Source: Gallionellaceae bacterium UBA5126
GTDB taxonomy: Bacteria > Pseudomonadota > Gammaproteobacteria > Burkholderiales > Gallionellaceae
Direction of reading: 5' to 3'
NCBI GenBank assembly: GCA_002414205.1
Contig: DHYQ01000098.1
Location: forward strand, 1-33,560
Length of the DNA: 33,560 nucleotides
Shown here: positions 24,823-33,560 of the stretch, in pieces
Numbering within the stretch: position 1 is the stretch's first letter
Layout of the letters: every line of letters starts with the position of its first letter
Notes under the pieces: generated by a model
What the model was told of the DNA's origin: nothing
The model's input: only the letters and a program-made list of their open reading frames with translations
Database searches by the model: none
Program-made: the position numbers and the translations under genes

Positions 24823-24980
24823 ACGCCACCCCTTTGCGCCATCTTTGCGCTGCGACATGACGCCTTGAGTACAGCGTTCTCCTGTTCCAGCGCGTGCTGG
24901 TAATCAATACGACCCACAAGCCCCAAAAGCAGCATAAACATGAGAAAAAACACCAGCGCTTCCTTATTTTCGTCGTTCAT
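24819..24980 (-). CDS. Very small membrane protein
   Basis: A 53-residue ORF with a perfect GGAGGT ribosome site and an ATG two bases after the ATPase stop. It has one strong hydrophobic helix (ALVFFLMFMLLLGLVG) followed by a charged helix (DYQHALEQENAVLKA). Tight spacing on both sides supports it as real. Function unknown; small early membrane proteins of Mu-like phages are uncharacterised. Confidence 0.7.
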   Translation of the reverse strand: MNDENKEALVFFLMFMLLLGLVGRIDYQHALEQENAVLKASCRSAKMAQRGGV

Positions 24981-24981
24981 G

Positions 24982-26145
24982 TCACACCTCCCGCACCACG
25001 TCGCCGGTAACTTGTGGAATTCCGATGTCTGCCGCGCTGTTCATGGCCGCCGTCAACAGGTTGCCAACCGCCAGCGGGTACAGCAGAGACACGTTTTCAC
25101 GGCGATTGCGGTTGGTGGTCAAGGTCAGCTTGTCGCGCAGGGCATCCATGCCGGACTTGTCGATAATTTCCCCCACGTTCTTGCCAACGCGTGAAAATTT
25201 GAACTTCAAGAAATCTTCCAGCGTGGCATCCATCGGCGTCAGTTCGATGATTTCGCAGCGCTGCACCACCTCGCGCACTTCATGGTTGTTTTCCGCCAGC
25301 TTCATCTTCAGTTCTGGCTGGCCGATCAGCACGATGCCCAGCAATTTCTTGAAGCCGTCTTCCAGCTCGAAAAAGCGTTTCAAGTGCTTCAAGGTAGGCA
25401 CGGGCAAACTATGCGCCTCTTCAATCACCAGCAGGTGGCTATTCCCGGCGCGGGAACTATCGCGCAGAATGCGGTGCAGTTGGCGGAAGCGCGCTTCCGG
25501 GCTTTGTTTTGGGCGTTCCAACGGAGCCACGCTGTGGATAATCGCCTCGGCAATGTGCGCAGATTTCAGCGTCTTGCCCTTCTTGTCGTTGTCTTCCATC
25601 GCCAGCACGTAGGGTTCAATCACCACCACCGGCAGGCTTTCGCGCTGAATGCGGTCATTCAGGTCGCGGCGCAGGGTCGATTTACCCGCGCCGGACTCAC
25701 CCACCACCGCCACAAATCCGCCATGCCGGGCACACTGGTGCAACACCTCGCGCACCAGGCGCACGTCCGGGCTGAGAAAAACGTCCTCCGCCGAGCGGAT
25801 TTCGTCGTTGAACACATCGCGGGTCAAGCCGAAATGGCGTTTGGCTTCTGGATGCAAACCTTGTTTTCGTAGTAACATAATGTCCTCCGTTGTTGATGTT
25901 GCTGCTGTCTGGATGCCCTCAACCGGGCCATCCGCCTTAAACAGGCCGGTCAAATCGTTTGCTCCGATCCCGGCCTCCTTCAAAAATCCCCGAATCCCGT
26001 CCTGCAAATGCGCCTGATCCATCGAGCGCGGCCACTGGCCATGATTCAGCAACTGGGTAATCGCCGCAGGTGATACCCCTAAATGTTCTGCCAGTGCGCG
26101 CTGCGACTTCCCCGCCCGCGCCAGCAATGTCCTGATTTGTTTCAT
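24982..26145 (-). CDS. MuB-like AAA+ ATPase (TnsC/ExeA type)
   Basis: A 387-residue ATPase that would select target DNA and activate the transposase. The N-terminus is a Cro-type helix-turn-helix (QRALAEHLGVSPAAITQLLN, 15-34). Walker A GESGAGKST is at 149-157 and Walker B LLVIEEAH at 238-245. Its start overlaps the transposase stop (ATGA), as in A-B gene pairs of BcepMu-type phages. The gene appears intact, though its partner transposase is truncated. Confidence 0.92.
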   Translation of the reverse strand: MKQIRTLLARAGKSQRALAEHLGVSPAAITQLLNHGQWPRSMDQAHLQDGIRGFLKEAGIGANDLTGLFKADGPVEGIQTAATSTTEDIMLLRKQGLHPEAKRHFGLTRDVFNDEIRSAEDVFLSPDVRLVREVLHQCARHGGFVAVVGESGAGKSTLRRDLNDRIQRESLPVVVIEPYVLAMEDNDKKGKTLKSAHIAEAIIHSVAPLERPKQSPEARFRQLHRILRDSSRAGNSHLLVIEEAHSLPVPTLKHLKRFFELEDGFKKLLGIVLIGQPELKMKLAENNHEVREVVQRCEIIELTPMDATLEDFLKFKFSRVGKNVGEIIDKSGMDALRDKLTLTTNRNRRENVSLLYPLAVGNLLTAAMNSAADIGIPQVTGDVVREV

Positions 26146-27707
26146 CGCGCACCTCCCGCCACCAGCTTGAGCTTCCCGCGTGCCAGCCAGCGCTCGGCAA
26201 TCTCGCCCACCTGATCTTCCGCCGCCCCGTCTGGGTAAGTTTCCACCAGCCAGCGGTAGCTATCTGCCGTCCAGTCCGCACCCAACCGCCCCTTCAACAG
26301 CTTGGCCAGCGCGACATGCGACAACTTGGGCATCTCCACCCGTGGCGCAGTCAAACTGTGCTCAGTCCCGCGCTTCGGCAGATACGTCGGCAACTTGTCC
26401 TCTTCGATATGCTTGTAGGGGTCGAGCTTGCCGCCAAAGGGCAGCGCCTTGCCCTTGCGCGCCGCCGCAGCAGCTTCCAGGCTGTCCGTACCAGTGACCA
26501 GCTTTTCGATTTCCTTCAGGGCGGTTTGTGCGGGGGTATCGGCCACGCGTTTGTAGCCTTCTCCGAACATGACATCAGTGCTGGCATAGCCGCCGTCCAC
26601 AATTTCAACCAGTGGGCAAACGTGATACACCTCTTGACCATGCTCATCGGTCATCACCACCTGTGCGGTGTCGTCGCGCCATGGATTCCGTGTCACCAGG
26701 ACTTTTTCTTTCACCATCACGCCCGGTACCTTGCTCACGTCGTATTCGTTGCCCTGGTAGCTCACGCGCAGCTTCGGCGATACCACCCGTTTATCTGGTG
26801 TGCGAACAGATAATTCCCGGCACACCTCAACCGAGGGAGCTTTAATCAACTGTTCCGGCTTGATGCTCAACCACATCTGCGTGCGCGTCATGCCGTGACG
26901 GCTGTGGATCGCCGTGGCATTGAAGTGCGCACACCACTTGGTAGCCAGCTCATTCAAATGCGCTTCGTCGCGCACCGTCATAAAAGTCAATCCGGCCTCG
27001 AACTTACGCTCTACGATGTCCTGAGCCTTTTCCACCTGCCCAGTGGCGCGGGCATTTTTCGGCGCGTGCCATTTCATTTTGACGCCCAGCGCCCGGCACA
27101 TGTTTTGCGTCATACCCGCCGTCATTGCCGCACCCGGATCTGTGTACAGCCATTCCGGCAATCCGTGCAGCACGTCCCCGTTGCCACGCTCCTGCATGGT
27201 GTCAATCAGGAAGTCGCACAAGTTCTGCCCGGACTCTGCCCCCATGTAGTACTGCACCCGAATCCAGCCAGAGTAATGCTCGGTGCAAACCCAGCGCCCC
27301 ACCCGGTCAGCCATGATGCGATCCAGATTCTTCGGCTTGTTCTTATAGAACTCGTCCCGCTCCATAATGTGCAAACCGTTTTCAGATTTCTTCTGGGACG
27401 GCTTCAGGTAATACAACACGCACATACTCCAGTCCGCTTCCCACACATGATTCGGGTGTTTAGTCCGCACGCTCACCACCGGAGCCGGGGCCAGCAACTG
27501 TTGCGGATGCAGACCGTGCGTTCGCAGGGCGCGAGTAATGGCCGACTCCGACAACTGGCGCACCTCCCCAGTGGCTTCATCCACATAATCCGCCTTGATA
27601 AAGCCATTGCTGCGCAACACCGCCACCGCATCCGCCACGGTGTAAAGCTGCTTGCCGTTTTTTCTGGCCGACTCCATCAGCGCCGCCGAAACGAAATGAT
27701 GGGGCAA
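26142..27707 (-). pseudogene. Mu-like DDE transposase, N-terminally truncated
   Basis: The open frame encodes the rve/DDE catalytic core and C-terminal domains of a Mu/BcepMu-type transposase. The triad is visible as D92 (WEADWS), D190 (YTDPGAA) and E226 (GQVEKAQ), spaced as D(35)E. The remaining 521 residues begin abruptly inside a domain that precedes the core; family members are usually much longer with N-terminal DNA-binding domains. The only start near the edge is a TTG with no ribosome site, just after the nuo terminator, and the frame runs on to the nuoN stop. So the 5' end has been lost and the gene is probably not expressed as an active transposase. Confidence 0.85.
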
Positions 27708-27708
27708 T

Positions 27709-27744
27709 AAAAAAGGGAGACCGCTGGGGTCTCCCTTTTGTTTT
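27709..27744. terminator. Bidirectional terminator closing the nuo operon
   Basis: A perfect 12-bp stem AAAAGGGAGACC/GGTCTCCCTTTT (27711-27722 with 27728-27739) and loop GCTGG. T-runs follow on both strands, so it ends nuoN transcription and would also serve the convergent epimerase-like gene before the prophage came in. The truncated transposase frame starts immediately beside it. Confidence 0.92.
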
Positions 27745-27755
27745 ACCGGGTCAAC

Positions 27756-29219
27756 TCAGTGTAGCAGTAAGGATTGTTTTACCGCCGCAGCGCATACGGT
27801 CATCAGTGTGCCTGGTGCGATGCCCAGGAACAGCACGCCCAAACCGTTCAGGCTGATCAACAGACCGGTATCGGAGCCGACGTTGATCGGTGCATGGGTT
27901 TCCGGGTTGTCGAAATACATCAGCTTGACGATGCGCAGGTAGTAGAAAGCGCCAATCAGCGACATCAGTACGGCGGCGATTGCCAACCAGGTATATCCGG
28001 CTTGTACCACCGCGTTCAGCACCGAGAATTTGGCGTAGAAGCCCACGGTGGGCGGCACACCGGCCATGGAAAACATCAGCAGCAGCATCATGAAGGCCAA
28101 CCAGGGGCTGCGTTGATTCAGACCCTTGAAGTCATCCAGATTGTCGGCTTCAAAACCAGCACGCGACAGCAGCATGATCATGCCGAAACCACCCAGCGAC
28201 ATCAGGACATAAATCACCGCGTAGAACATGGATGAGCCATAACCCTCAATGCCCCCGGCGATGAAACCGAGCAGCAGGAAGCCCATATGTGCGATGGTGG
28301 AGTAGGCGAACATGCGCTTCAGATTGGTCTGGGCAATCGCCGACAGGTTGCCGATGGCCATGGAAGCCAAGGCCAGAATGATCAGCATGCTGCTCCAGTC
28401 ATGCACCATGGCTTGCAGGCCTTCCACCAGAATGCGGGCGGTAAAGGCAAACGCAGCCAGCTTGGGGGCGGAGCCAATCAGCATGGTCATGGCAGTCGGT
28501 GCACCGTGATACACGTCGGGAATCCACATGTGGAAGGGCACCACGCCCAGTTTGAACGCCAAGCCAGACAAAATGAATACCAGGCCAAACACAGCCAATG
28601 TCTTGTTGGCGGTGCCCGCCGTGAGCGCATTGGAGATGGTGGTCAATTCCAGCGAGCCAGTCGCGCCATACAACATGGACATGCCATACAGCAGCAAGCC
28701 GGAGGCCAAGGCACCCAGCACGAAATACTTCATGGCCGCTTCAGTGGCGACGGCGGAATCACGTTGCAGGGCGACCAGCGCGTACATGCTCAGGGACAGC
28801 AATTCCAAGCCAATGTACAGCGACAGGAAATGGTGTGCCGAAATCATCACGTCCATCCCCAGCAGCGCAAACAAGGTCAACACCATGAACTCGCCAGTCA
28901 GCAAACCGCGCGCCAGCAGGTATTCACGTGAATACACCAGCATCATCATCACCGACAGGCTGGAGAGCCATTTCAGGCTGTCCGACATGGCGTCATCCAC
29001 AAACATGCCGTTGAAGGAGACCTGGGCATCATTCACATGGGTCAGACCGCTGAGTGCAGCGGCCCCCAGCAGGGTCATCAGTACTAGATAGTAGGTGAAA
29101 ATCTTGCTGCTTTTGGTCAGCATCAAGTCTGCGATCAGAATGAAGCAGGCCATGACCAGCAGAAAAATTTCCACACTCGCGGGCATCAGCAGGGCTGTCA
29201 GTTCGTCTGTTAAGCTCAT
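27756..29219 (-). CDS. nuoN: NADH-quinone oxidoreductase subunit N
   Basis: A 487-residue membrane subunit of complex I with about 14 transmembrane helices, one of three antiporter-like proton-pumping subunits (with NuoL and NuoM). The conserved proton-channel segments include [19 protein letters not shown] and [20 protein letters not shown], with the key Glu and Lys residues present. Last gene of the nuo operon; ribosome site GAGG before ATG at 29219. Confidence 0.97.
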   Translation of the reverse strand: MSLTDELTALLMPASVEIFLLVMACFILIADLMLTKSSKIFTYYLVLMTLLGAAALSGLTHVNDAQVSFNGMFVDDAMSDSLKWLSSLSVMMMLVYSREYLLARGLLTGEFMVLTLFALLGMDVMISAHHFLSLYIGLELLSLSMYALVALQRDSAVATEAAMKYFVLGALASGLLLYGMSMLYGATGSLELTTISNALTAGTANKTLAVFGLVFILSGLAFKLGVVPFHMWIPDVYHGAPTAMTMLIGSAPKLAAFAFTARILVEGLQAMVHDWSSMLIILALASMAIGNLSAIAQTNLKRMFAYSTIAHMGFLLLGFIAGGIEGYGSSMFYAVIYVLMSLGGFGMIMLLSRAGFEADNLDDFKGLNQRSPWLAFMMLLLMFSMAGVPPTVGFYAKFSVLNAVVQAGYTWLAIAAVLMSLIGAFYYLRIVKLMYFDNPETHAPINVGSDTGLLISLNGLGVLFLGIAPGTLMTVCAAAVKQSLLLH

Positions 29220-29262
29220 ATCTACCTCAAAGGTCGTTGCGTTGTGTCATATACAGCATGAC

Positions 29263-30747
29263 TTACAGTTTGGAATGGGTGAGGTGCAGCAGCAAGTCGC
29301 TCACGGACTCGTGCAGGATGTCCGCAAACGGCAGCGGATACAGCCCCATGCCCAGCACAGTGATGGCCAGAATGGCCAGAATCACGGTTTCGCGTGCGTT
29401 GATGTCGGTCAGCTCTGCGACGTGATGGTTGGCAATCTTGCCGAAAATCACGCGCTTGTACATCCACAGGGTGTATGCCGCACCGAAAATCAGCGTGGTC
29501 GCCGCCGCGAAGCCGTACCAGAAGTTCACCTTGATGGCGGCCATGATGACCATGAATTCACCGACGAAGGCGCTGGTGCCGGGCAAGCCGCTGTTGGCCA
29601 TGGCAAACAGCATGAAGAAGGCAGCAAACACGGGCATGCGATTGGCTACGCCACCGTAAGCGGAAATTTCACGCGAGTGAACGCGGTCATACAACACACC
29701 GATACACAGGAACAGCGCACCGGCGACGAAGCCATGGGAAATCATTTGCAACAGTGCGCCTTCGATGCCGTACTGATTGAAAATAAAGAAGCCCAGGGTG
29801 ACAAAGCCCATGTGCGAAATGGAGGAGTAAGCCACCAGTTTCTTCATGTCCTTTTGCATCAGCGCCACCAGACCAATGTAGATCACCGCGATCAGCGACA
29901 GGGCAATCATCACCCCAGCCAGTTTGTGGCTGGCATCCGGGGCAATCGGCATGGAGAAACGCAGGAAGCCGTAAGCACCCACTTTCAGCATGATGGCCGC
30001 CAGCACCACGGAACCACCGGTAGGCGCTTCCACGTGGGCGTCTGGCAACCAGGTGTGTACCGGGAACATCGGCACTTTCACTGCGAAGGCCAAGAAGAAG
30101 GCGATGAAAATCAGGATCTGCGCCGTCATCGGGATGGGTAGATGGTGGAAGTCCTGAATCGAGAAGCTGCCGCCGGACAGGTTGTACAGATAAACCAGCG
30201 CCACCAGCATCAACAGCGAACCCAGCAATGTGTACAGGAAGAACTTCACCGCCGCATACACGCGGTTCGGGCCACCCCACACGCCGATGATGATGAACAT
30301 CGGAATCAGCATGGCTTCCCAGAACACGTAGAACAGCACCGCATCCAGTGCGGCGAACACGCCATTCACGATCCCCGACATAATCAGGAAGGCGGACATG
30401 TACTGTGCGACACGCTTTTCAATCACTTGCCAGCCAGCCAGCACCACGATGGGGGTGAAGAAGCTGTTGAGCAGGATAAATAGCATGGAAATGCCGTCTA
30501 CCCCCAGATGGTAATGAATGTTGAAGCGGGCAATCCAGCCGTGCAACTCGACGAATTGCATGGCGCTGGTGCCACGATCAAAGCCAGTGTACAGCGGCAA
30601 GGTCACCAAGAACCCCAGCACACCACCGACCAAGGCAATTTTGCGTGCCAAGGGTGCGTTTCGGTCATCACCAGTTGCCATGACCAAGATGCCGAAAATG
30701 ATCGGCAGCCAAATTGCAACGCTGATTACGGGTAATCCAAAAATCAT
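29263..30747 (-). CDS. nuoM: NADH-quinone oxidoreductase subunit M
   Basis: A 494-residue antiporter-like proton-pumping subunit of complex I. It shows the conserved FYVFWEAMLIPMFIIIG segment with the channel Glu, and KVPMFPVHTWLPDAHVEAP with the pumping Lys and the family's most conserved loop. About 14 transmembrane helices; full length. Ribosome site AAGGAA before ATG at 30747. Between nuoL and nuoN as in standard operons. Confidence 0.98.
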   Translation of the reverse strand: MIFGLPVISVAIWLPIIFGILVMATGDDRNAPLARKIALVGGVLGFLVTLPLYTGFDRGTSAMQFVELHGWIARFNIHYHLGVDGISMLFILLNSFFTPIVVLAGWQVIEKRVAQYMSAFLIMSGIVNGVFAALDAVLFYVFWEAMLIPMFIIIGVWGGPNRVYAAVKFFLYTLLGSLLMLVALVYLYNLSGGSFSIQDFHHLPIPMTAQILIFIAFFLAFAVKVPMFPVHTWLPDAHVEAPTGGSVVLAAIMLKVGAYGFLRFSMPIAPDASHKLAGVMIALSLIAVIYIGLVALMQKDMKKLVAYSSISHMGFVTLGFFIFNQYGIEGALLQMISHGFVAGALFLCIGVLYDRVHSREISAYGGVANRMPVFAAFFMLFAMANSGLPGTSAFVGEFMVIMAAIKVNFWYGFAAATTLIFGAAYTLWMYKRVIFGKIANHHVAELTDINARETVILAILAITVLGMGLYPLPFADILHESVSDLLLHLTHSKL

Positions 30748-30787
30748 ACTGTCATTCCTTTTTCAGTTATGGCTGGCAGGCGAATCA

Positions 30788-32851
30788 TTATTCAAACCAA
30801 GTACGGATGGTCAGCAGGATGAACACCCCCACGACCATGGTAAAGGCATAGTGGTAGATGTAACCGGATTGCAGGCGGCGTACCACGTAGGCCAGCTTGC
30901 CGACCAAGTTGGCGCTGCCGTTGACAATCAAACCGTCAATCAGCGTGCGATCACCGAATTTCCACAGCATGGTACTGGCACCGCGTGCACCACCAGCGAA
31001 GAACCAGTCGTTGAAACGGTCGAAGTAGTATTTGTTTTCCAGCAACGTGTGGATCCATTGGAACTTCTTCTGAATGGCAGCGGGAATGTCCGGGCGCTTC
31101 AGGTAGAAGAAGGCGGCCAGACCGACGCCAGCCAGTGCCAGCCAGAACGGCAGGGTGGTCAGGGCGTGCACGGCCATGGCGACGGGGCCGTGGAACTCTT
31201 CCTTCAGGTGGTGCATGGCTTCATGATGCTCGGCAATGAAAATCGCATCCTTGAAGTAGCCGCCGAACAGCATGGGTTCGATGGCGATGAAACCAATCAG
31301 CACCGACGGAATGGCCAGCAGCACCAGTGGCAGCCAAACTACCCAAGGGGTTTCGTGCGGCTTTTGACCGGGGGCCAGGCCATGATGGGCGTGGTCGTCA
31401 TGATCGTCATCGGCATGCGCGTCGTCATGGTGGTCATCCTCGGCAGCATGCGCAGCATGGGCATGGTCGTCGTGATGATGGGCCTTGCCGAAACGCTCTT
31501 CACCGTGGAACACCAGGAAGTACATGCGGAAGGAGTAGAAGGCCGTGACGAACACGCCTGCCACCACGGCAAAGTAGGCAAAACCAGCGACGGGCAGGTG
31601 CGACAGGGCCACCGCTTCGATGATGCTGTCCTTGGAGTAGAAGCCGGAGAAGAATGGCGTGCCAATCAGGGCCAAGGAGCCAATCAGCGAAGTGATCCAG
31701 GTAATCGGCATGTACTTGCGCAGGCCGCCCATGTTGCGGATGTCCTGATCGTGGTGCATGGCCATGATGACGCTACCGGCACCCAGGAACAACAGCGCCT
31801 TGAAGAAGGCGTGGGTCATCAGGTGGAAAATCGCCACGGAGTAAGCGGATGCGCCCAGTGCTACGGTCATGTAGCCCAGTTGCGACAGGGTGGAGTAGGC
31901 CACCACGCGCTTGATGTCGTTCTGGATGATGCCCAGGAAACCCATGAACAGCGCGGTAATCGAACCAATCACCATGATGAAGGACAGCGCGGTTTCAGAC
32001 AGCTCGAACATCGGCGACATACGCGCTACCATGAAAATCCCGGCGGTCACCATGGTCGCGGCGTGAATCAGTGCGGAAATCGGGGTGGGGCCTTCCATGG
32101 AATCTGGCAGCCAAACGTGCAGCGGGAACTGCGCCGATTTACCCATGGCACCGATAAACAGCAGGATGCAAATTGCCGTAATCAGGTTGACTTCCATCCC
32201 GGCGATGGGCGCGATGTCTTCCACGTGCTTGGCCACATTGGCGAACACGTCGCCGTAGTTCAGCGAACCGAACACCATCAGCACCAAGCCAATGCCCAGC
32301 AGGAAGCCAAAGTCACCAACACGGTTGACCAAAAAGGCTTTCAGGTTGGCGTAAATCGCGGTGGGGCGGGTGAACCAGAAACCAATCAGCAGGTAGGACA
32401 CCAGGCCCACGGCTTCCCAGCCGAAGAACAACTGCATGAAGTTGTTGGCCATCACCAGCATCAGCATGGAGAAGGTGAACAGCGAAATGTAGCTGAAGAA
32501 GCGTTGATAGCCAGGGTCTTCGGACATGTAGCCGATGGTGTAGATGTGCACCATCAACGACACCGAGGTGACCACCAGCATCATGGTGGCGGACAGGCGG
32601 TCAATTAGGAAGCCGACTTGGAAAGTCGCCCCATCGGACACCAGCCAAGTGTAAACCGTGCCATCGAAAATGTGGCCTGCCATGACATCCTGAAAAATGC
32701 GCACGGCCTGGAAGAAGGCCACGGCGACCATGGTAATGGCGATACGGTGCGACCAAGTGCGGCCCAGTACCTTGCCAAACATGCCCGCAGCGATAGCACC
32801 CACCAAAGGCGCGAGCGGAACGACCAAGTAGTTTTGAATATCCATTTGCAT
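30788..32851 (-). CDS. nuoL: NADH-quinone oxidoreductase subunit L
   Basis: A 687-residue proton-pumping subunit of complex I with the long lateral helix at its C-terminus. Conserved parts include LFFGWEAVGLVSYLLIGFW and SAQFPLHVWLPDSMEGPTP, with the channel Glu and Lys. Residues about 456-491 form a stretch of almost only His, Asp and Ala between two helices, longer and more charged than this loop usually is. The ATG at 32851 shares a base with the nuoK stop; the ATG at 32845 is an alternative. Confidence 0.98.
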   Translation of the reverse strand: MQMDIQNYLVVPLAPLVGAIAAGMFGKVLGRTWSHRIAITMVAVAFFQAVRIFQDVMAGHIFDGTVYTWLVSDGATFQVGFLIDRLSATMMLVVTSVSLMVHIYTIGYMSEDPGYQRFFSYISLFTFSMLMLVMANNFMQLFFGWEAVGLVSYLLIGFWFTRPTAIYANLKAFLVNRVGDFGFLLGIGLVLMVFGSLNYGDVFANVAKHVEDIAPIAGMEVNLITAICILLFIGAMGKSAQFPLHVWLPDSMEGPTPISALIHAATMVTAGIFMVARMSPMFELSETALSFIMVIGSITALFMGFLGIIQNDIKRVVAYSTLSQLGYMTVALGASAYSVAIFHLMTHAFFKALLFLGAGSVIMAMHHDQDIRNMGGLRKYMPITWITSLIGSLALIGTPFFSGFYSKDSIIEAVALSHLPVAGFAYFAVVAGVFVTAFYSFRMYFLVFHGEERFGKAHHHDDHAHAAHAAEDDHHDDAHADDDHDDHAHHGLAPGQKPHETPWVVWLPLVLLAIPSVLIGFIAIEPMLFGGYFKDAIFIAEHHEAMHHLKEEFHGPVAMAVHALTTLPFWLALAGVGLAAFFYLKRPDIPAAIQKKFQWIHTLLENKYYFDRFNDWFFAGGARGASTMLWKFGDRTLIDGLIVNGSANLVGKLAYVVRRLQSGYIYHYAFTMVVGVFILLTIRTWFE

Positions 32852-33156
32852 CAGCCTTTCAAACTGCCGAGATCATCAACGTTAATGGTGCGCAGGTTGC
32901 GGAACAACACCACCAGAATGGCCAGACCAATGGCAGCTTCAGCGGCGGCCACAGTCAGGATGAAGAACACGAAAATCTGTCCGGCAGTGTCGTTCAGATA
33001 GTGCGAGAACGCCACAAAGTTGGTATTTACCGCCAGCAGCATCAATTCGATACACATCAGCAGCACGATGACATTTTTGCGATTCAGGAAAATGCCCACC
33101 ACGCTAACGGCAAACAGCACCGCGCTGAGGACAAGATAGTGTGACAGGGTCAACAT
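32851..33156 (-). CDS. nuoK: NADH-quinone oxidoreductase subunit K
   Basis: A 101-residue subunit of complex I with three transmembrane helices. The two membrane-buried glutamates are visible in [11 protein letters not shown] and in [10 protein letters not shown]; these belong to the proton path near the quinone site. Normal length. It starts two bases after nuoJ with a GGAAGGAA ribosome site. Confidence 0.98.
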   Translation of the reverse strand: MLTLSHYLVLSAVLFAVSVVGIFLNRKNVIVLLMCIELMLLAVNTNFVAFSHYLNDTAGQIFVFFILTVAAAEAAIGLAILVVLFRNLRTINVDDLGSLKG

Positions 33157-33158
33157 GT

Positions 33159-33560
33159 TTATTCCTTCCCTTCTTGAGCGTCAGCCACAGGTTTTTCCAC
33201 GGCCATCTTTACGATGCGCACGCGATCCTTGGCCTTGACGGCAACCTGTTCGGCAATGTTTTGCGATTTCACGCCGGTGCGGCGACGCAGGGTCAGGGCA
33301 ATGGCGGCCACCATGGCGACCAACAACAGCACCGCAGCCAACTCGAACGGATACACGTAATCGGTGTAAATCAAACGGCCCAATTCCTTGGTGTTGCTGT
33401 AACCCGCTGGGTGTGTCACCGCTGCGGTAATGGTGTCGGAGGTTTGACGAGAACCCAGTACCCATACCATTTCAAACACCATCAAACCCGCCAAGCCGGC
33501 CCCAAACGGAAACCAGCGCCAGAACCCTTCGCGCAGACGCACCAGATTGATGTCCAGCAT
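33159..33560 (-). CDS. nuoJ: NADH-quinone oxidoreductase subunit J, 5' end outside window
   Basis: The last 133 or so residues of NuoJ, a complex I membrane subunit with five helices. The methionine at the window edge is almost surely internal, since NuoJ normally has about 200 residues and this part starts at the loop before helix 4. The segment [21 protein letters not shown] is the conserved last helix. A charged, lysine-rich tail follows. Confidence 0.93.
   Translation of the reverse strand: MLDINLVRLREGFWRWFPFGAGLAGLMVFEMVWVLGSRQTSDTITAAVTHPAGYSNTKELGRLIYTDYVYPFELAAVLLLVAMVAAIALTLRRRTGVKSQNIAEQVAVKAKDRVRIVKMAVEKPVADAQEGKE

Larger units (their letters stand above)
14150..27710 (-). mobile_element. 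Defective Mu-like prophage
   Basis: About 13.5 kb of minus-strand phage genes in Mu order: transposase, ATPase, Gam, GemA, Mor/C, then head genes gp25 to gpG. It is bounded by the host epimerase-like gene on one side and the nuo terminator on the other. The left end, repressor, Ner and the N-terminus of the transposase are missing, as are endolysin, scaffold protease, major head and all tail genes. It therefore cannot form particles by itself. The boundaries are inferred from gene content; terminal 5-bp target duplications could not be tested because the left end is gone. Confidence 0.9.

Noticed and set aside
26895..27710. A 271-residue plus-strand frame opposite the transposase
   Set aside because: No recognisable domain and composition of a shadow ORF.
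30518..32608. A 696-residue open frame on the plus strand
   Set aside because: It is antisense to nuoL and nuoM, His/Gln/Gly-rich with no domain; it is a by-product of codon bias in the nuo genes.

Overview
The window looks like the chromosome of a betaproteobacterium; the exact family cannot be fixed from this sequence. The reasons are a high-GC housekeeping background, a nuoJKLMN run of the beta/gammaproteobacterial type, a flavin/2Fe-2S reductase annotated in such genomes as a CDP-6-deoxy-glucoseen reductase homologue next to rpiA-phoU-ppx, and a Mu-family prophage. It falls into three blocks. There is no gene-free stretch over 300 bases; the longest, 22246-22511, is filled by a regulatory RNA locus.

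Block 1 (about 1-9174, plus strand) is a tight five-gene operon, yfaA-yfaT-yfaS-yfaQ-yfaP. It is the counterpart of the E. coli yfa genes and the Pseudomonas mag genes. Its core is a 1519-residue periplasmic alpha-2-macroglobulin homologue that carries a C-T-E-Q thioester motif. The partner genes, usually listed only as DUFs, show peptidoglycan-enzyme-like motifs: YfaT resembles NlpC/P60 cysteine peptidases, and YfaQ looks like a PBP-like SxxK region joined to a SpoIID-like region and a C-terminal HExxH motif. The operon may be an envelope protease-trapping and cell-wall defence system.

Block 2 (9223-14149) is housekeeping: ppx, phoU and rpiA on the minus strand with a possible Pho box before phoU, then a 2Fe-2S/FAD reductase, and a divergent NAD-dependent epimerase-like gene. 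At the far right (27756-33560, minus strand) are nuoN, nuoM, nuoL, nuoK and the 3' part of nuoJ, closed by a strong bidirectional terminator.

Block 3 (about 14150-27710, minus strand) is a defective Mu-like prophage inserted between the epimerase gene and the nuo terminator. In phage order it has an N-terminally truncated DDE transposase, a MuB-like ATPase, small early genes, Gam, GemA, a Mor/C-like activator, a C4-type antisense RNA locus, a small leader ORF, a Rha-family regulator, and then a head operon from a membrane protein through gp25-gp29, MuF and gpG. Repressor, Ner, lysis, protease, major capsid and tail genes are absent. Three things stand out: a complete promoter-C4 RNA-terminator cassette with matching target sites in front of an icd/ant-like pair; a 300-bp array of nine stem-loops built in frame into the rha gene, with compensatory base-pair differences between copies; and a MuF protein with a zinc-metallopeptidase-like C-terminus followed by a small acidic gene that could be its immunity protein.
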